From the IMG/VR virus record IMGVR_UViG_3300025133_000638, positions 1-22,437 of that record: a DNA stretch of 22,437 bases, one strand, 5' to 3'. The DNA is from a virus. Both the position numbers and the translations under genes were made by a program. A model generated the notes under the pieces. The model ran no database searches. It saw only the letters and a program-made list of their open reading frames with translations, and had not been told where the DNA came from. Positions 14,203 through 21,760 of this stretch are shown here, piece after piece. Numbering within the stretch: position 1 is the stretch's first letter; each line of letters begins with the position of its first letter.

Positions 14203-15144
14203 TTGAACATGCCTGTACACGTAAATCATACTCTGACAGTGGATCGCATTCTGTCCAGAGTGGGAGAAATAGACATCTATCAACGTTACATCGGTAATGT
14301 TGGACTAAGACAGATGATAAATTCCCCGCTCAGACAGGATGATGATACACCTTCTTTCCGTCTTTATGTCGGAAGTGGAGGAAATGTCAGGTTCAAAGAT
14401 TTCGGTACAGGCGTTACAGGTGGAGTTTTCGATCTGGTAAGCCTTCTGTATCCAGGTCTCAACTTTTCAGAAGTACTTGAAAAAGTATGGAATGAAATGA
14501 ATTGTCATGCGCAGGTGGATACTGTGCAGGTGACATATCCTAAAAGAGCAGTGTCCAAACCTGATCTACTCGTTGCGAAACGAAGAGCATCAGTAGAGGA
14601 CATTGCCTATTGGGATGAGAACGGCATTACGAAGGATACCCTCAGTAGGTTCCGTGTATCTCCTATTTCGAGATTTTGGATCGATAGATCTCTTTTCATA
14701 TGTAGAAGTCCTTCTTTTGCATATGATCTGTTGACCGAATGGAAGATATATAGACCTTTTGAAAAGAGGCTCCGATTCATATCAGGAGGTGACACGCTTC
14801 AAGGATACGACCTTCTACCTGAAAAAGGGGAAGTATGCGTAATTCAGAAGAGCTATAAAGATGTCATGCTCCTGCATGAATTCGGAATCCCTTCGTTTGC
14901 ACCGCAGGCAGAATCAGTAGATGTCAAACAGGCGATCATGGACGATGTCCGAGAACGCTTTGAAAAAGTGTACATATGGGGTGATCCTGATTCATCAGGA
15001 GAAGCCTTTATGCAGAGACACGTTGATGAATACGACATTCTACCTGTTGTGAATGATGATGGCACTAAGGATATTACCGATCACTGTAAAGAGTTCGGTA
15101 AAGACAGTGCCAAGAAAATGACCATAAGACTCTTAAAGATATGA
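14203..15144 (+). CDS. DnaG-like primase with a degenerate zinc domain and altered Toprim
   Basis: 313 residues. The N-terminus follows the DnaG CHC2-domain pattern 'SPLRQDDDTPSFRLY' (41-55), then 'NVRFKDFGTGVTGGVFDLV' (61-79), but the zinc-binding Cys/His residues are missing. The Toprim region includes 'VCVIQKSYKDVMLL' (211-224) and 'WGDPDSSGEAFM' (259-270) with the Asp-x-Asp pair. The first Toprim acid, normally Glu, appears to be Gln215, unless Glu210 or Glu238 substitutes. It should make primers for the DnaB-like helicase and family B polymerase, or be a reduced form. Phage primases of this reduced type are known to me only in general. It ends with an ATGA overlap to the nuclease gene. 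Confidence 0.8.
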   Translation: MNMPVHVNHTLTVDRILSRVGEIDIYQRYIGNVGLRQMINSPLRQDDDTPSFRLYVGSGGNVRFKDFGTGVTGGVFDLVSLLYPGLNFSEVLEKVWNEMNCHAQVDTVQVTYPKRAVSKPDLLVAKRRASVEDIAYWDENGITKDTLSRFRVSPISRFWIDRSLFICRSPSFAYDLLTEWKIYRPFEKRLRFISGGDTLQGYDLLPEKGEVCVIQKSYKDVMLLHEFGIPSFAPQAESVDVKQAIMDDVRERFEKVYIWGDPDSSGEAFMQRHVDEYDILPVVNDDGTKDITDHCKEFGKDSAKKMTIRLLKI

Positions 15145-15503
15145 GTGGAAGTAGAAATCGTACCGCAGGACATAACTGGGAACGAGTGTGTTGTAAGAAG
15201 CTTATTGGAATCTATCCTGATGTAGTGACATCACGGGCAGAAAGTAGAACACGGGATGACCAGAAGGTCGATCTGTGCAAAACTGGAGTGTTGAATGTGC
15301 AATGTAAGACACGTTCTCAAAAGGAGGATTACGTCAAGGTACTTGGCGAAATGCCTGATGAGGAAGGTCAGATCAATGTGATATTTGACAAGCAGACACG
15401 TAAGAAGGGAACACGTTTCCTTCCTGCAGGTGAATTCGTGCATATGCATTTGGATGATTTCATAGACCTAATACGTAAAGCCAATATTTATAATGCGCTT
15501 TAA
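15141..15503 (+). CDS. PD-(D/E)XK nuclease, Holliday junction resolvase-like
   Basis: 120 residues. The motif set fits the archaeal Hjc-like resolvase fold: Glu14 ('GHNWERVCC'), Asp44 ('KVDL') and Gln54-x-Lys56 ('NVQCKT'). The usual Glu of the E-x-K motif is Gln, which occurs in some members. The short length equals that of Hjc-type enzymes. It would cut four-way junctions formed in phage recombination, consistent with the Sak4-like and SSB genes upstream. A restriction-type nuclease is the alternative. It overlaps the primase stop by ATGA. Confidence 0.75.
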   Translation: MSGSRNRTAGHNWERVCCKKLIGIYPDVVTSRAESRTRDDQKVDLCKTGVLNVQCKTRSQKEDYVKVLGEMPDEEGQINVIFDKQTRKKGTRFLPAGEFVHMHLDDFIDLIRKANIYNAL

Positions 15504-15512
15504 TCCATATAG

Positions 15513-15791
15513 ATGATGTTTGGAAATCAACTTTCCAATGACACGCTCGAAGCTATTGATGGGGTATTGACCCCATACGATAGAGAAGTGATCGAAATGA
15601 CCACAGTAGATAAGTTACGATCTGAAGTAGAATATGCATATGATGATGCCAAAGGTATTGTCATGGGTGCTGTTCATAATAATTCAGTAATAACTGCAGA
15701 AACTGAAAGGTTCAATGAGATACAAAGAGCATATTCCCTGCTGATGCAGGAGATTGAGAGTCACCTTGATAAAGGTGGCATATTACTTTAA
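15513..15791 (+). CDS. Small helical protein upstream of the ubiquitin-like gene
   Basis: 92 residues, mostly helical and acidic ('VDKLRSEVEYAYDDAKGIVM', 'ERFNEIQRAYSLLMQEIESH'). It has no recognised motif, signal peptide or membrane segment. It begins 9 bases after the resolvase stop with two ATG codons in a row (15513 and 15516) and ends 17 bases before the ubiquitin-like gene. By position it could be an accessory part of the ubiquitin-like cassette or simply belong to the replication operon. Confidence 0.65.
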   Translation: MMFGNQLSNDTLEAIDGVLTPYDREVIEMTTVDKLRSEVEYAYDDAKGIVMGAVHNNSVITAETERFNEIQRAYSLLMQEIESHLDKGGILL

Positions 15792-15808
15792 ATCCTTAAA
15801 TAAATAAA

Positions 15809-16420
15809 ATGACAAGGACAGTATTTGTAAAAGCTGATGGCGTAGCTCGCCCTCATAAATTTGAAGGGTTCTCAGGAGCCACATACGGAGAGTTCAAACA
15901 ATTCGTAAAAGATCAAGGGTCAGACCTGAGTTTTGACGGTAACAAACGTATCGTACTTAAATCTTCAGGAAGTGATCTTGTAGATGATAATGCCAAGATG
16001 TCTGACGTTGATAACGATGTGATCTTCATCATGGTAGATAAGATGGAGAACGGAGCATCATATGATTCTTTGACATATGCGGAGCTTAAGGAACAAGCAC
16101 GTGAGATCGTCCTCAAAGACGGCGATAATGCACGAGCATATTTCGGTTCATATCATATGGTACCACGTTTAGCATTGGTTGCTCTATTGAACGGGTATGT
16201 CAGTGCTGCACCACAGACTGCTGTTGTAGCAGAAACTGTAGAGGATACGGATGAGATGATCAAGTTACGTGCTGCATATGGAGATCTTCTTGCAGCAATG
16301 AATGAGCTCGGTGAAGTTCTCTTGGACAGCACCAGTGAGCAGTTCGGAGGATTCTCTCTTGATGATCTGAATGCAGATTGGGAAGCTCATAATGAAGCTA
16401 CCAAGAAGCGCAGAGGGTAA
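15809..16420 (+). CDS. Ubiquitin-like modifier with a C-terminal Gly and a possible SAP-like middle domain
   Basis: 203 residues. Residues 1-80 follow the beta-grasp order: strand 'TRTVFVKAD', strand 'ARPHKFEG', helix 'TYGEFKQFVKDQ', strand 'RIVLKSSG', turn 'SDLVDDNAKMSD', strand 'VIFIMVDKM'. Residues 86-130 ('SLTYAELKEQAREIV' to 'LALVALLNGY') resemble the helix-extended-helix or SAP type of small DNA-binding domain. The helical rest ends in 'ATKKRRG', a single terminal glycine exposed for adenylation, like the Arg-Gly-Gly tail of ubiquitin. The downstream genes encode E2-, JAB- and E1-like proteins, so this is the expected modifier. Its position matches protein C of PRTRC systems, but it is far longer. 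Target proteins are unknown. The fold is inferred by eye. Confidence 0.72.
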   Translation: MTRTVFVKADGVARPHKFEGFSGATYGEFKQFVKDQGSDLSFDGNKRIVLKSSGSDLVDDNAKMSDVDNDVIFIMVDKMENGASYDSLTYAELKEQAREIVLKDGDNARAYFGSYHMVPRLALVALLNGYVSAAPQTAVVAETVEDTDEMIKLRAAYGDLLAAMNELGEVLLDSTSEQFGGFSLDDLNADWEAHNEATKKRRG

Positions 16421-16432
16421 TTAACACTGATA

Positions 16433-16456
16433 GGGAGGGGTGTAAAAACCTCTCCC
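16433..16456 (+). terminator. GC-rich hairpin between the ubiquitin-like and E2-like genes
   Basis: GGGAGGGG (16433-16440) pairs with CCTCTCCC (16449-16456), eight pairs with one G-U, around an 8-base A-rich loop. It lies 13 bases after the stop of the modifier gene and 19 before the E2-like start. No T-run follows, so it may be a partial terminator or an RNA end-stabiliser that makes the modifier more abundant than its enzymes. The role is inferred. Confidence 0.45.
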
Positions 16457-16475
16457 ATATCATAATAACAAGAAC

Positions 16476-17651
16476 ATGAAAAAAGTGCTCGTAATAGAAG
16501 CAGGTGATGAGACGATGCGTCTGATACAGGATGCGGAAAATCTCAGGACCACCAATTATAATTATAGCAGTGCTCCTCCTGCTGATGCTGAAGAATGTCA
16601 GACGATCGTCAATTATGCGAACAGCGATGAGTTCAGTAAAGAGAGCTTGAAATATGGACCTCTTATGAAGTTCATGGAAAAGATCGTCAAAGCATCCAAT
16701 AGCGTATTAGGAAAGGAGTCATGTGAAATGAGGGTAATGAAGTATAGGTACGAAAATTCATATGCTATTTATGCAACCTTTAAAATGGGAGATATAGAGC
16801 TCAGAAATGATCTTGGCTATAAATTCTTATTGAGAGAAGTATATATTGAGACAGAATTTGCCATGTCAACAACTACAGGAAATTATAAACTCAAAAGTCT
16901 GAGAATGATGCGGACCAGGTATAATACTCTTGAGGCAGCAGCAGGGTTCATGTATTCACATGCCACACGTATTTACGGTGTAGGTGGTAATGCTGTTAAT
17001 ATGCAATGGAGCGGTTGCTGTTTAGGAACATCTTCTCTTTATCAAGAGTTCAGTAAACGTTACAGGACAGTAAGTTTCTTTGATGCGGAACAGTTCATAT
17101 TCATACTTCAGAACTATGTGTCATGGGAAAGCCTCACAGGTGGTCCATATGTTAAGATGGAAGATGTGATCACTAACACAATAGGTGAAAGTGTTAATGT
17201 AAAGAGTAAAAACCATGACATAACAAAAGAGGCTTTAGAGAATTTTACAAAGATCGTAGAGACAGGGTCACTCGAAGCGTCAATAAGTGATTCTGAGATA
17301 TTCATAACGCCTGAGAGTATTGATGAGGCGCTCCTTAATATGAGTACTGCAGCATTCCATAGGAATTTTCAATATGTTCCTGAATGGAGAGAGAATCTTA
17401 AAGTGACGCAGCTTACAGGAGAAAGTGAAAATGGGATAGACTTCAGAGGAAAATCCATGAAAGCTATCACACATCATCCTGATAAGGGAGAATATGATGA
17501 TGTTATCACGCAGATGTTCTGTCATGGTAATCCTGAATGGAAACAAGTATTTATCAAGTACGCCAATGATCTACTTTATGCAAGGCATAATGAACTGATC
17601 ATTACAACAGATAAACCGACAAGAGGTAAATTAACATTAAAGGAAGCATGA
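16476..17651 (+). CDS. E2-like ubiquitin-conjugating protein (PRTRC-B-like)
   Basis: 391 residues. The middle part (about 75-230) follows the layout of divergent prokaryotic E2 folds: beta strands 'ENSYAIYATFKMGDIELR', then 'ATRIYGVGGNAVNMQW' and 'SGCCLGTSSLYQEF' (179-192), where Cys181 or Cys182 occupies the place of the E2 active cysteine ('G-x-C-x-G'), followed by helical 'DAEQFIFILQNYVSWESL'. The histidine in 'YSHATRI' (His162) echoes the E2 'HP' element. The C-terminal 150 residues are unrecognised and helical. It should accept the modifier from the E1-like protein and pass it to a target. It lies between the modifier and JAB genes, overlapping the latter by ATGA. The E2 call rests on a short motif plus context. 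Confidence 0.65.
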   Translation: MKKVLVIEAGDETMRLIQDAENLRTTNYNYSSAPPADAEECQTIVNYANSDEFSKESLKYGPLMKFMEKIVKASNSVLGKESCEMRVMKYRYENSYAIYATFKMGDIELRNDLGYKFLLREVYIETEFAMSTTTGNYKLKSLRMMRTRYNTLEAAAGFMYSHATRIYGVGGNAVNMQWSGCCLGTSSLYQEFSKRYRTVSFFDAEQFIFILQNYVSWESLTGGPYVKMEDVITNTIGESVNVKSKNHDITKEALENFTKIVETGSLEASISDSEIFITPESIDEALLNMSTAAFHRNFQYVPEWRENLKVTQLTGESENGIDFRGKSMKAITHHPDKGEYDDVITQMFCHGNPEWKQVFIKYANDLLYARHNELIITTDKPTRGKLTLKEA

Positions 17652-18814
17652 AAAAAGAAGAAAAGAAAGAATCTACTGAGAAGAAGGTTGAGAAAAGGAT
17701 CTCTCATTCAGTTACCGAACTCGGTAGTAAAGGGAAGCTGATAATCACACGGAAAGTGAAGGCTCAGATCGATCAATTACATAGGATAGTAGGAAATAAG
17801 GAGTGGTGCGGTTTCATACTGTATGAAAAGGTGTCAGGTAATATTACCGATCCTTCAACATATGTAGCTAAGACCACAGGTCTATATCTTATGGACATAG
17901 GCAGCGAAACATATACTGCAAGTGATAATAATCCATTGGATATTGTAGAGATGGATAAAAGAGTACCTGAGTTCATGACAAGCCGTTACGGTCTTGTGCA
18001 TACTCATCACACGATGACAGCATACTTTTCAGGAACTGATATTCAAGAACTGCATACCAATGTAGGTAACTATTCTTATTATCTGTCTCTGATACTGTCA
18101 ATGCGTACTCAATATGTGGCAAAGGTTGTAAAGCTTGTGACATTTCCTGAGAATGCGGTAGAACTGCATGATGAGGATGATAACAGTAAAGGAAAGGTAA
18201 CCTTAAGAGGAATGCAGACGATGATCTCATTCGATCTTGATGTTGAGATAGAAGGTCAGGAAGAAGATCCTATTGTGGATCTACGTGTTAAAGAGCTTCT
18301 TGAGATCAAAAAGAAGGAAAAAGCTCTTAAATTCTCATCAGGATATAAATTTCCATCAGGACATACTTCTGCTCCTGCTCATGGACATGAATTGCCGTCA
18401 TTTTGGTATGATGATACTCCCAGTGGTAAAAAAGGACGTCAGTTGACATTTGATCCACATTTCGGACGTGAAGAAATGCCTACAAGTATTGTGACAAGTC
18501 ATACGGCGCGTGAATCATTGAGACAGATACTGTCTCTCGGTAAGAAGGATCCTAATGAGCTTGGGCAGATATTCGTAGAACTTGCGAGTATGACAAAGCC
18601 TGAACTTGCGACATATCTTACTTCGCTTTCAAAATCGTTCTCTATGAGCGTAGTGACAGATTTCGGAGTTGATAATGCCGCAGAAGCTGTAGAGTACATG
18701 AAGGAGATCCTTTTCGGATTCGGCAGAAATGAAATATTTGAAGAGGTGGTTGATGAGCTATATGATCTCATTGAGTCTGAGGAAGCAGTATTCACAGAGA
18801 TGCTGTCATATTGA
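17648..18814 (+). CDS. JAB/MPN+ metalloprotease (deubiquitinase-like)
   Basis: 388 residues. The JAMM motif is complete: Glu52 in 'NKEWCGFIL', His118 and His120 in 'VHTHHTMTAYFSGTD', Ser128 and Asp131, with the canonical H-x-H-x7-S-x2-D spacing. JAMM enzymes use zinc to cut isopeptide bonds or process ubiquitin-like precursors. Here the modifier already ends in Gly, so removal from targets is the likelier task. The N-terminal 20 residues are Lys/Glu-rich. A charged linker (about 213-235) leads to a 150-residue helical extension with no recognised motif, probably for substrate or partner binding. It starts by ATGA overlap with the E2-like gene and is followed 14 bases later by the E1-like gene. 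Confidence 0.9.
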   Translation: MKKEEKKESTEKKVEKRISHSVTELGSKGKLIITRKVKAQIDQLHRIVGNKEWCGFILYEKVSGNITDPSTYVAKTTGLYLMDIGSETYTASDNNPLDIVEMDKRVPEFMTSRYGLVHTHHTMTAYFSGTDIQELHTNVGNYSYYLSLILSMRTQYVAKVVKLVTFPENAVELHDEDDNSKGKVTLRGMQTMISFDLDVEIEGQEEDPIVDLRVKELLEIKKKEKALKFSSGYKFPSGHTSAPAHGHELPSFWYDDTPSGKKGRQLTFDPHFGREEMPTSIVTSHTARESLRQILSLGKKDPNELGQIFVELASMTKPELATYLTSLSKSFSMSVVTDFGVDNAAEAVEYMKEILFGFGRNEIFEEVVDELYDLIESEEAVFTEMLSY

Positions 18815-18828
18815 TAAAAGAATGATCT

Positions 18829-19515
18829 ATGAGTGAAATAAAAGATTCCCATATCAGGTTCAACAAGGTTGATTGGTATGGAGCAAACAGAGAAATAACT
18901 ATCGGTGGTGTAGGAACCATCGGTAGTTGGCTGACCTTCTTACTCGCAAGAGCAGGAGATCATGAGCTTCTCATGTATGATCCTGATGTTGTTGAAATAG
19001 AAAATCTTGCAGGACAACTGTATAATAAGGAGCATGTAGGCGAAGGAAAAGGAAAAGCAATGAGTAACATGTTGAGAGCCTTTACAGAACATCCTTCTAA
19101 GAAGGTGTTCGTGTTCAAAGAGTTCTTTGATGATACATCCCATGCGCATCCAGTATGCTTTTCATGTTTTGACAATATGAAGGCCCGTAAGGATATGTTC
19201 GAGAGATGGAAGTCAAATTCTAACAGAGAGATATTCATTGACGGGAGAATGACAATTGAGAGTTATGAGGTATATGCTGTAACGCCAGGTAGGGAAAAAG
19301 AGTACGAAAAGACCCTATTTGACAGTAGTGAGATAGAGGAGGAACAGATCTGTTCTCTCAAGAACACTTCTCATACAGGTGCTCTCATAGCAGGTAGAAT
19401 GGTTTCAATATTTACGAATCATCTTACCAATCAAAAACTTGGAATTCCTCTTAGGACAATACCGTTCAAGGTACGTGAGGAAATGCAACTACAACGAATA
19501 GAGATATGCAAATAG
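18829..19515 (+). CDS. ThiF/E1-like adenylating enzyme
   Basis: 228 residues, a single Rossmann-type adenylation domain as in ThiF, MoeB and prokaryotic E1 proteins. The nucleotide loop is 'GGVGTIGSW' (26-34), followed by 'YDPDVVEIENLAGQLY' (50-65), where Asp51, Asn59 and Gln63 correspond to the conserved Asp, Asn and Arg/Gln positions, then Lys74 in 'GEGKGKA' and 'CFDNMKARK' (113-121) with Asp115. Cys175 ('EEQICSLKN') is the best candidate for the thioester cysteine. No CxxC zinc pair is seen. It would activate the C-terminal glycine of the modifier with ATP. It is short, without a ubiquitin-fold domain. Confidence 0.88.
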   Translation: MSEIKDSHIRFNKVDWYGANREITIGGVGTIGSWLTFLLARAGDHELLMYDPDVVEIENLAGQLYNKEHVGEGKGKAMSNMLRAFTEHPSKKVFVFKEFFDDTSHAHPVCFSCFDNMKARKDMFERWKSNSNREIFIDGRMTIESYEVYAVTPGREKEYEKTLFDSSEIEEEQICSLKNTSHTGALIAGRMVSIFTNHLTNQKLGIPLRTIPFKVREEMQLQRIEICK

Positions 19516-19970
19516 AAATAGGTAGAATACTCAGTTCCACTGTTTTAACAACGCCATGTGAGAATACCATAGTAGGAAATTATATATCAGTGTGTGAAGC
19601 ACTCCTTGGAAAACATGAGTATGAAAGTAACCATCTCAGGTATTCTGTAGAGCATGATCTCTCAATAGGTCGTTTTTCGATAGTTACCAAAAAGAAAGGA
19701 ATGGAGATCCGAGAAGCGTTCTTAAAGGCAGCTCTCAATGGTGAAAAAGTCTTTTTAATAGATAATGAACATGTTATAATAGCTACCATCAAAGAAGGAA
19801 TTCCTGTAAAAGGGTATGAAGACATGAAGAATAAGATCAAAGAACTAAATGAAGATCTTAACGATGATATCACAATTAAAATAAAAGAAGATGAGGAACG
19901 ATTACTTCAAGAAGAAAGCCGCTTCGCAGACATTGCTTTCACAGTTACGAGTACACCCACTGCATGCTAA
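19506..19970 (+). CDS. Unknown protein following the E1-like gene
   Basis: 154 residues, overlapping the E1-like gene by 10 bases and the nuclease gene by 80. The N-terminal 65 residues look beta-rich with three cysteines or so ('LTTPCENTIVGNYISVCEAL'). A middle segment 'SIVTKKKGMEIREAFLKAAL' leads to 'KVFLIDNEHVIIATIKEG'. The C-terminal 40 are acidic and helical ('DDITIKIKEDEERLLQEE'). No family is recognised. Its place, coupled directly to the E1-like gene, makes it a candidate extra component, substrate adaptor or target of the conjugation cassette. A second frame covers its last 80 bases, and both seem to be coding. Confidence 0.6.
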   Translation: MQIEIGRILSSTVLTTPCENTIVGNYISVCEALLGKHEYESNHLRYSVEHDLSIGRFSIVTKKKGMEIREAFLKAALNGEKVFLIDNEHVIIATIKEGIPVKGYEDMKNKIKELNEDLNDDITIKIKEDEERLLQEESRFADIAFTVTSTPTAC

Positions 19971-20949
19971 GGCAATGATAGACGGAAAAGAACTGTCCAT
20001 GACAGAAGCGTTGGTTGACGGAAGCATGTTCGATAGCATGATGTTCGATACCAGAGAAGACTTTGAGCAGCAGTTTGTAGTGCTGAAGTACCCTAATGCT
20101 TTTCCTGAGGCTAATACTAATCCAGGTAAAGTAGTAAAGGCTGTCAAAGAAATGATAGCTGAGACGGGCGGATATAAGGAGAGTATGATCTCTCTTGCTC
20201 ATACTAAGTTGGGTATTAAAGAGAGTGTGACATCTGTCTTTGATAAACTTGTGAAGGGGAATGCTCCTGAGCACTTTGAAGAGCTCGGTTCATTGAACGG
20301 ACGTCTTGGTGTGACCAGAGAGAAGATCAATAAGTTTGAGGTACTAAGGAAGCAATTGCTCAATCACCCTACTGTAGGATGGTTGTTCAAGGATGATATT
20401 ACTCCTTGGGACACAGTGAAAAAGATCATTGACTCAGATGATAAGCTTCTACAGGAAGTTCATTATCAGGTAGCAGTACATTGGGTCGTCAGTGATCTGG
20501 ACTGTAAGGGTCTACTTGACATCATGGTCATCGATCATGAGAATAAGACCATCAAAGGATATGACCTGAAGACGACATCGTCAAAAGATCATGACTATGA
20601 GAAGTCTGCAGTAAAGTACGGATATGACACTCAAGCAGGTATGTACCTGTTAGCCCTTCAGGCGTATCAACAACAGCATGAAGAGCTTAAGGATTATACT
20701 CTGATCAGAGATTTTGATTTTGTATTCGTTGAGAAGTCAGGAACATTTGCTCCTATGATATTTAGAATAGGAAGTGCTGATACAACACGGGCCATCAATG
20801 GCGGTGATAGATATGGTAAGCGCCGTAAAGGTGTCTATACTCTATTGCACGAATTGAATTGGCATCTGAAGAACGATAAATGGGAATATCCTCAAGAGGT
20901 ATATAACCAAGGACACGTAACAGGACAGATCTATGACAACGCTTTATGA
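19891..20949 (+). CDS. PD-(D/E)XK nuclease, RecB/Cas4-like exonuclease
   Basis: 352 residues. Catalytic motifs are in order: Glu189 ('LLQEVHYQ'), Asp210 ('GLLDIMVID'), Asp225-x-Lys227 ('YDLKTTS'), and the helical Gln248-x3-Tyr252 ('TQAGMYLLAL') typical of the RecB/lambda-exonuclease-like group. The N-terminal part 'LSQLRVHPLHAKAM' and 'ALVDGSMFDSMMF' matches the start of phage exonucleases of this class, which supports the ATG at 19891 despite an 80-base overlap with the upstream gene. It probably resects DNA ends for annealing by the Sak4-like and SSB pair. No Fe-S cysteine cluster is seen. Confidence 0.85.
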   Translation: MRNDYFKKKAASQTLLSQLRVHPLHAKAMIDGKELSMTEALVDGSMFDSMMFDTREDFEQQFVVLKYPNAFPEANTNPGKVVKAVKEMIAETGGYKESMISLAHTKLGIKESVTSVFDKLVKGNAPEHFEELGSLNGRLGVTREKINKFEVLRKQLLNHPTVGWLFKDDITPWDTVKKIIDSDDKLLQEVHYQVAVHWVVSDLDCKGLLDIMVIDHENKTIKGYDLKTTSSKDHDYEKSAVKYGYDTQAGMYLLALQAYQQQHEELKDYTLIRDFDFVFVEKSGTFAPMIFRIGSADTTRAINGGDRYGKRRKGVYTLLHELNWHLKNDKWEYPQEVYNQGHVTGQIYDNAL

Positions 20950-21760
20950 GAAAACACCTTTTGTAGGGATAGTATCCCTCAATGGATTCAGTATTCAGAT
21001 AGGTGTCAAAGACACTGATGACATTACTGACGTAGAAACTTTACGACCAGGAATCACGATATCAAAGACTTTGATGCGTGTCGATCATAAGGGAAAGAGG
21101 TTTCTGCATCAGGGAGATCATGTCTACGTACCTGAGAAAGGATGGTATCAGCTTAATGAGCTACAGCTTATTAAGAAGGTCAATGGCGTAAGACTGTATC
21201 GTGGTATTACCATGTATCGGTCTGACACCTCATTGATGGCTCTACCTTTCTTAGGAGGAGACAGGAAGATGTTCGGTTATACTGAGCATATGATGAATGC
21301 CTTCTGTTTCAGGGAAGGAGAGAAAGAAGGTCAGTACCGTATATGGGTACTCATAAGGATAGGGGACAGTACAGGGTATGAACATGCGAATAACGCACTG
21401 ACCTCATCTCCATGTCTGATAAATACAGAAGAGTACGGAGGAGAATTCATTATTCATACCTTTACTATCCCTAATGTATTCAGACCCGACTTTGATCTTT
21501 TTCTGAAGAGTAAGTTCAGTAGAATGTCAGAAGGAGCAAAAGAGAGGATCTATGATTTTCACAAAATACAGGACAGACACAATCGGTTGCGCATGCAGCT
21601 TGAAAGAAGTAAACGTCTTCGTGAGAACATGGAGAAAGAATGGGATCTTGAAGAACCTTTGAGTCCTCAGGTTGAATTGCGGGATCCTCTCTCTATAGAG
21701 CGTGAGACCTTTTACGACCGATATATAATAGATGATGGAAGGAAAAGAAAAAGCACTTAG
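20933..21760 (+). CDS. Unknown phage protein with a C-terminal coiled coil
   Basis: 275 residues. The N-terminal 200 look like a globular alpha/beta domain ('TPFVGIVSLNGFSIQIGV', 'RGITMYRSDTSLMALPFLG'), including 'FRPDFDLFLKSKFSRMSEGA' near 182-201. The C-terminal part is strongly charged and helical ('QDRHNRLRMQLERSKRLREN'), then acidic and basic again at the end. The first bases overlap the nuclease gene by 17, and the end overlaps the glycosylase start by 29. No catalytic motif is known to me. It is embedded among DNA-processing genes. Confidence 0.75.
   Translation: MTTLYEKTPFVGIVSLNGFSIQIGVKDTDDITDVETLRPGITISKTLMRVDHKGKRFLHQGDHVYVPEKGWYQLNELQLIKKVNGVRLYRGITMYRSDTSLMALPFLGGDRKMFGYTEHMMNAFCFREGEKEGQYRIWVLIRIGDSTGYEHANNALTSSPCLINTEEYGGEFIIHTFTIPNVFRPDFDLFLKSKFSRMSEGAKERIYDFHKIQDRHNRLRMQLERSKRLRENMEKEWDLEEPLSPQVELRDPLSIERETFYDRYIIDDGRKRKST

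Noticed and set aside
15559-15578. Inverted repeat ATGGGGT/ACCCCAT within the 92-residue gene
   Set aside because: Short, inside a coding frame, no T-run; probably chance.
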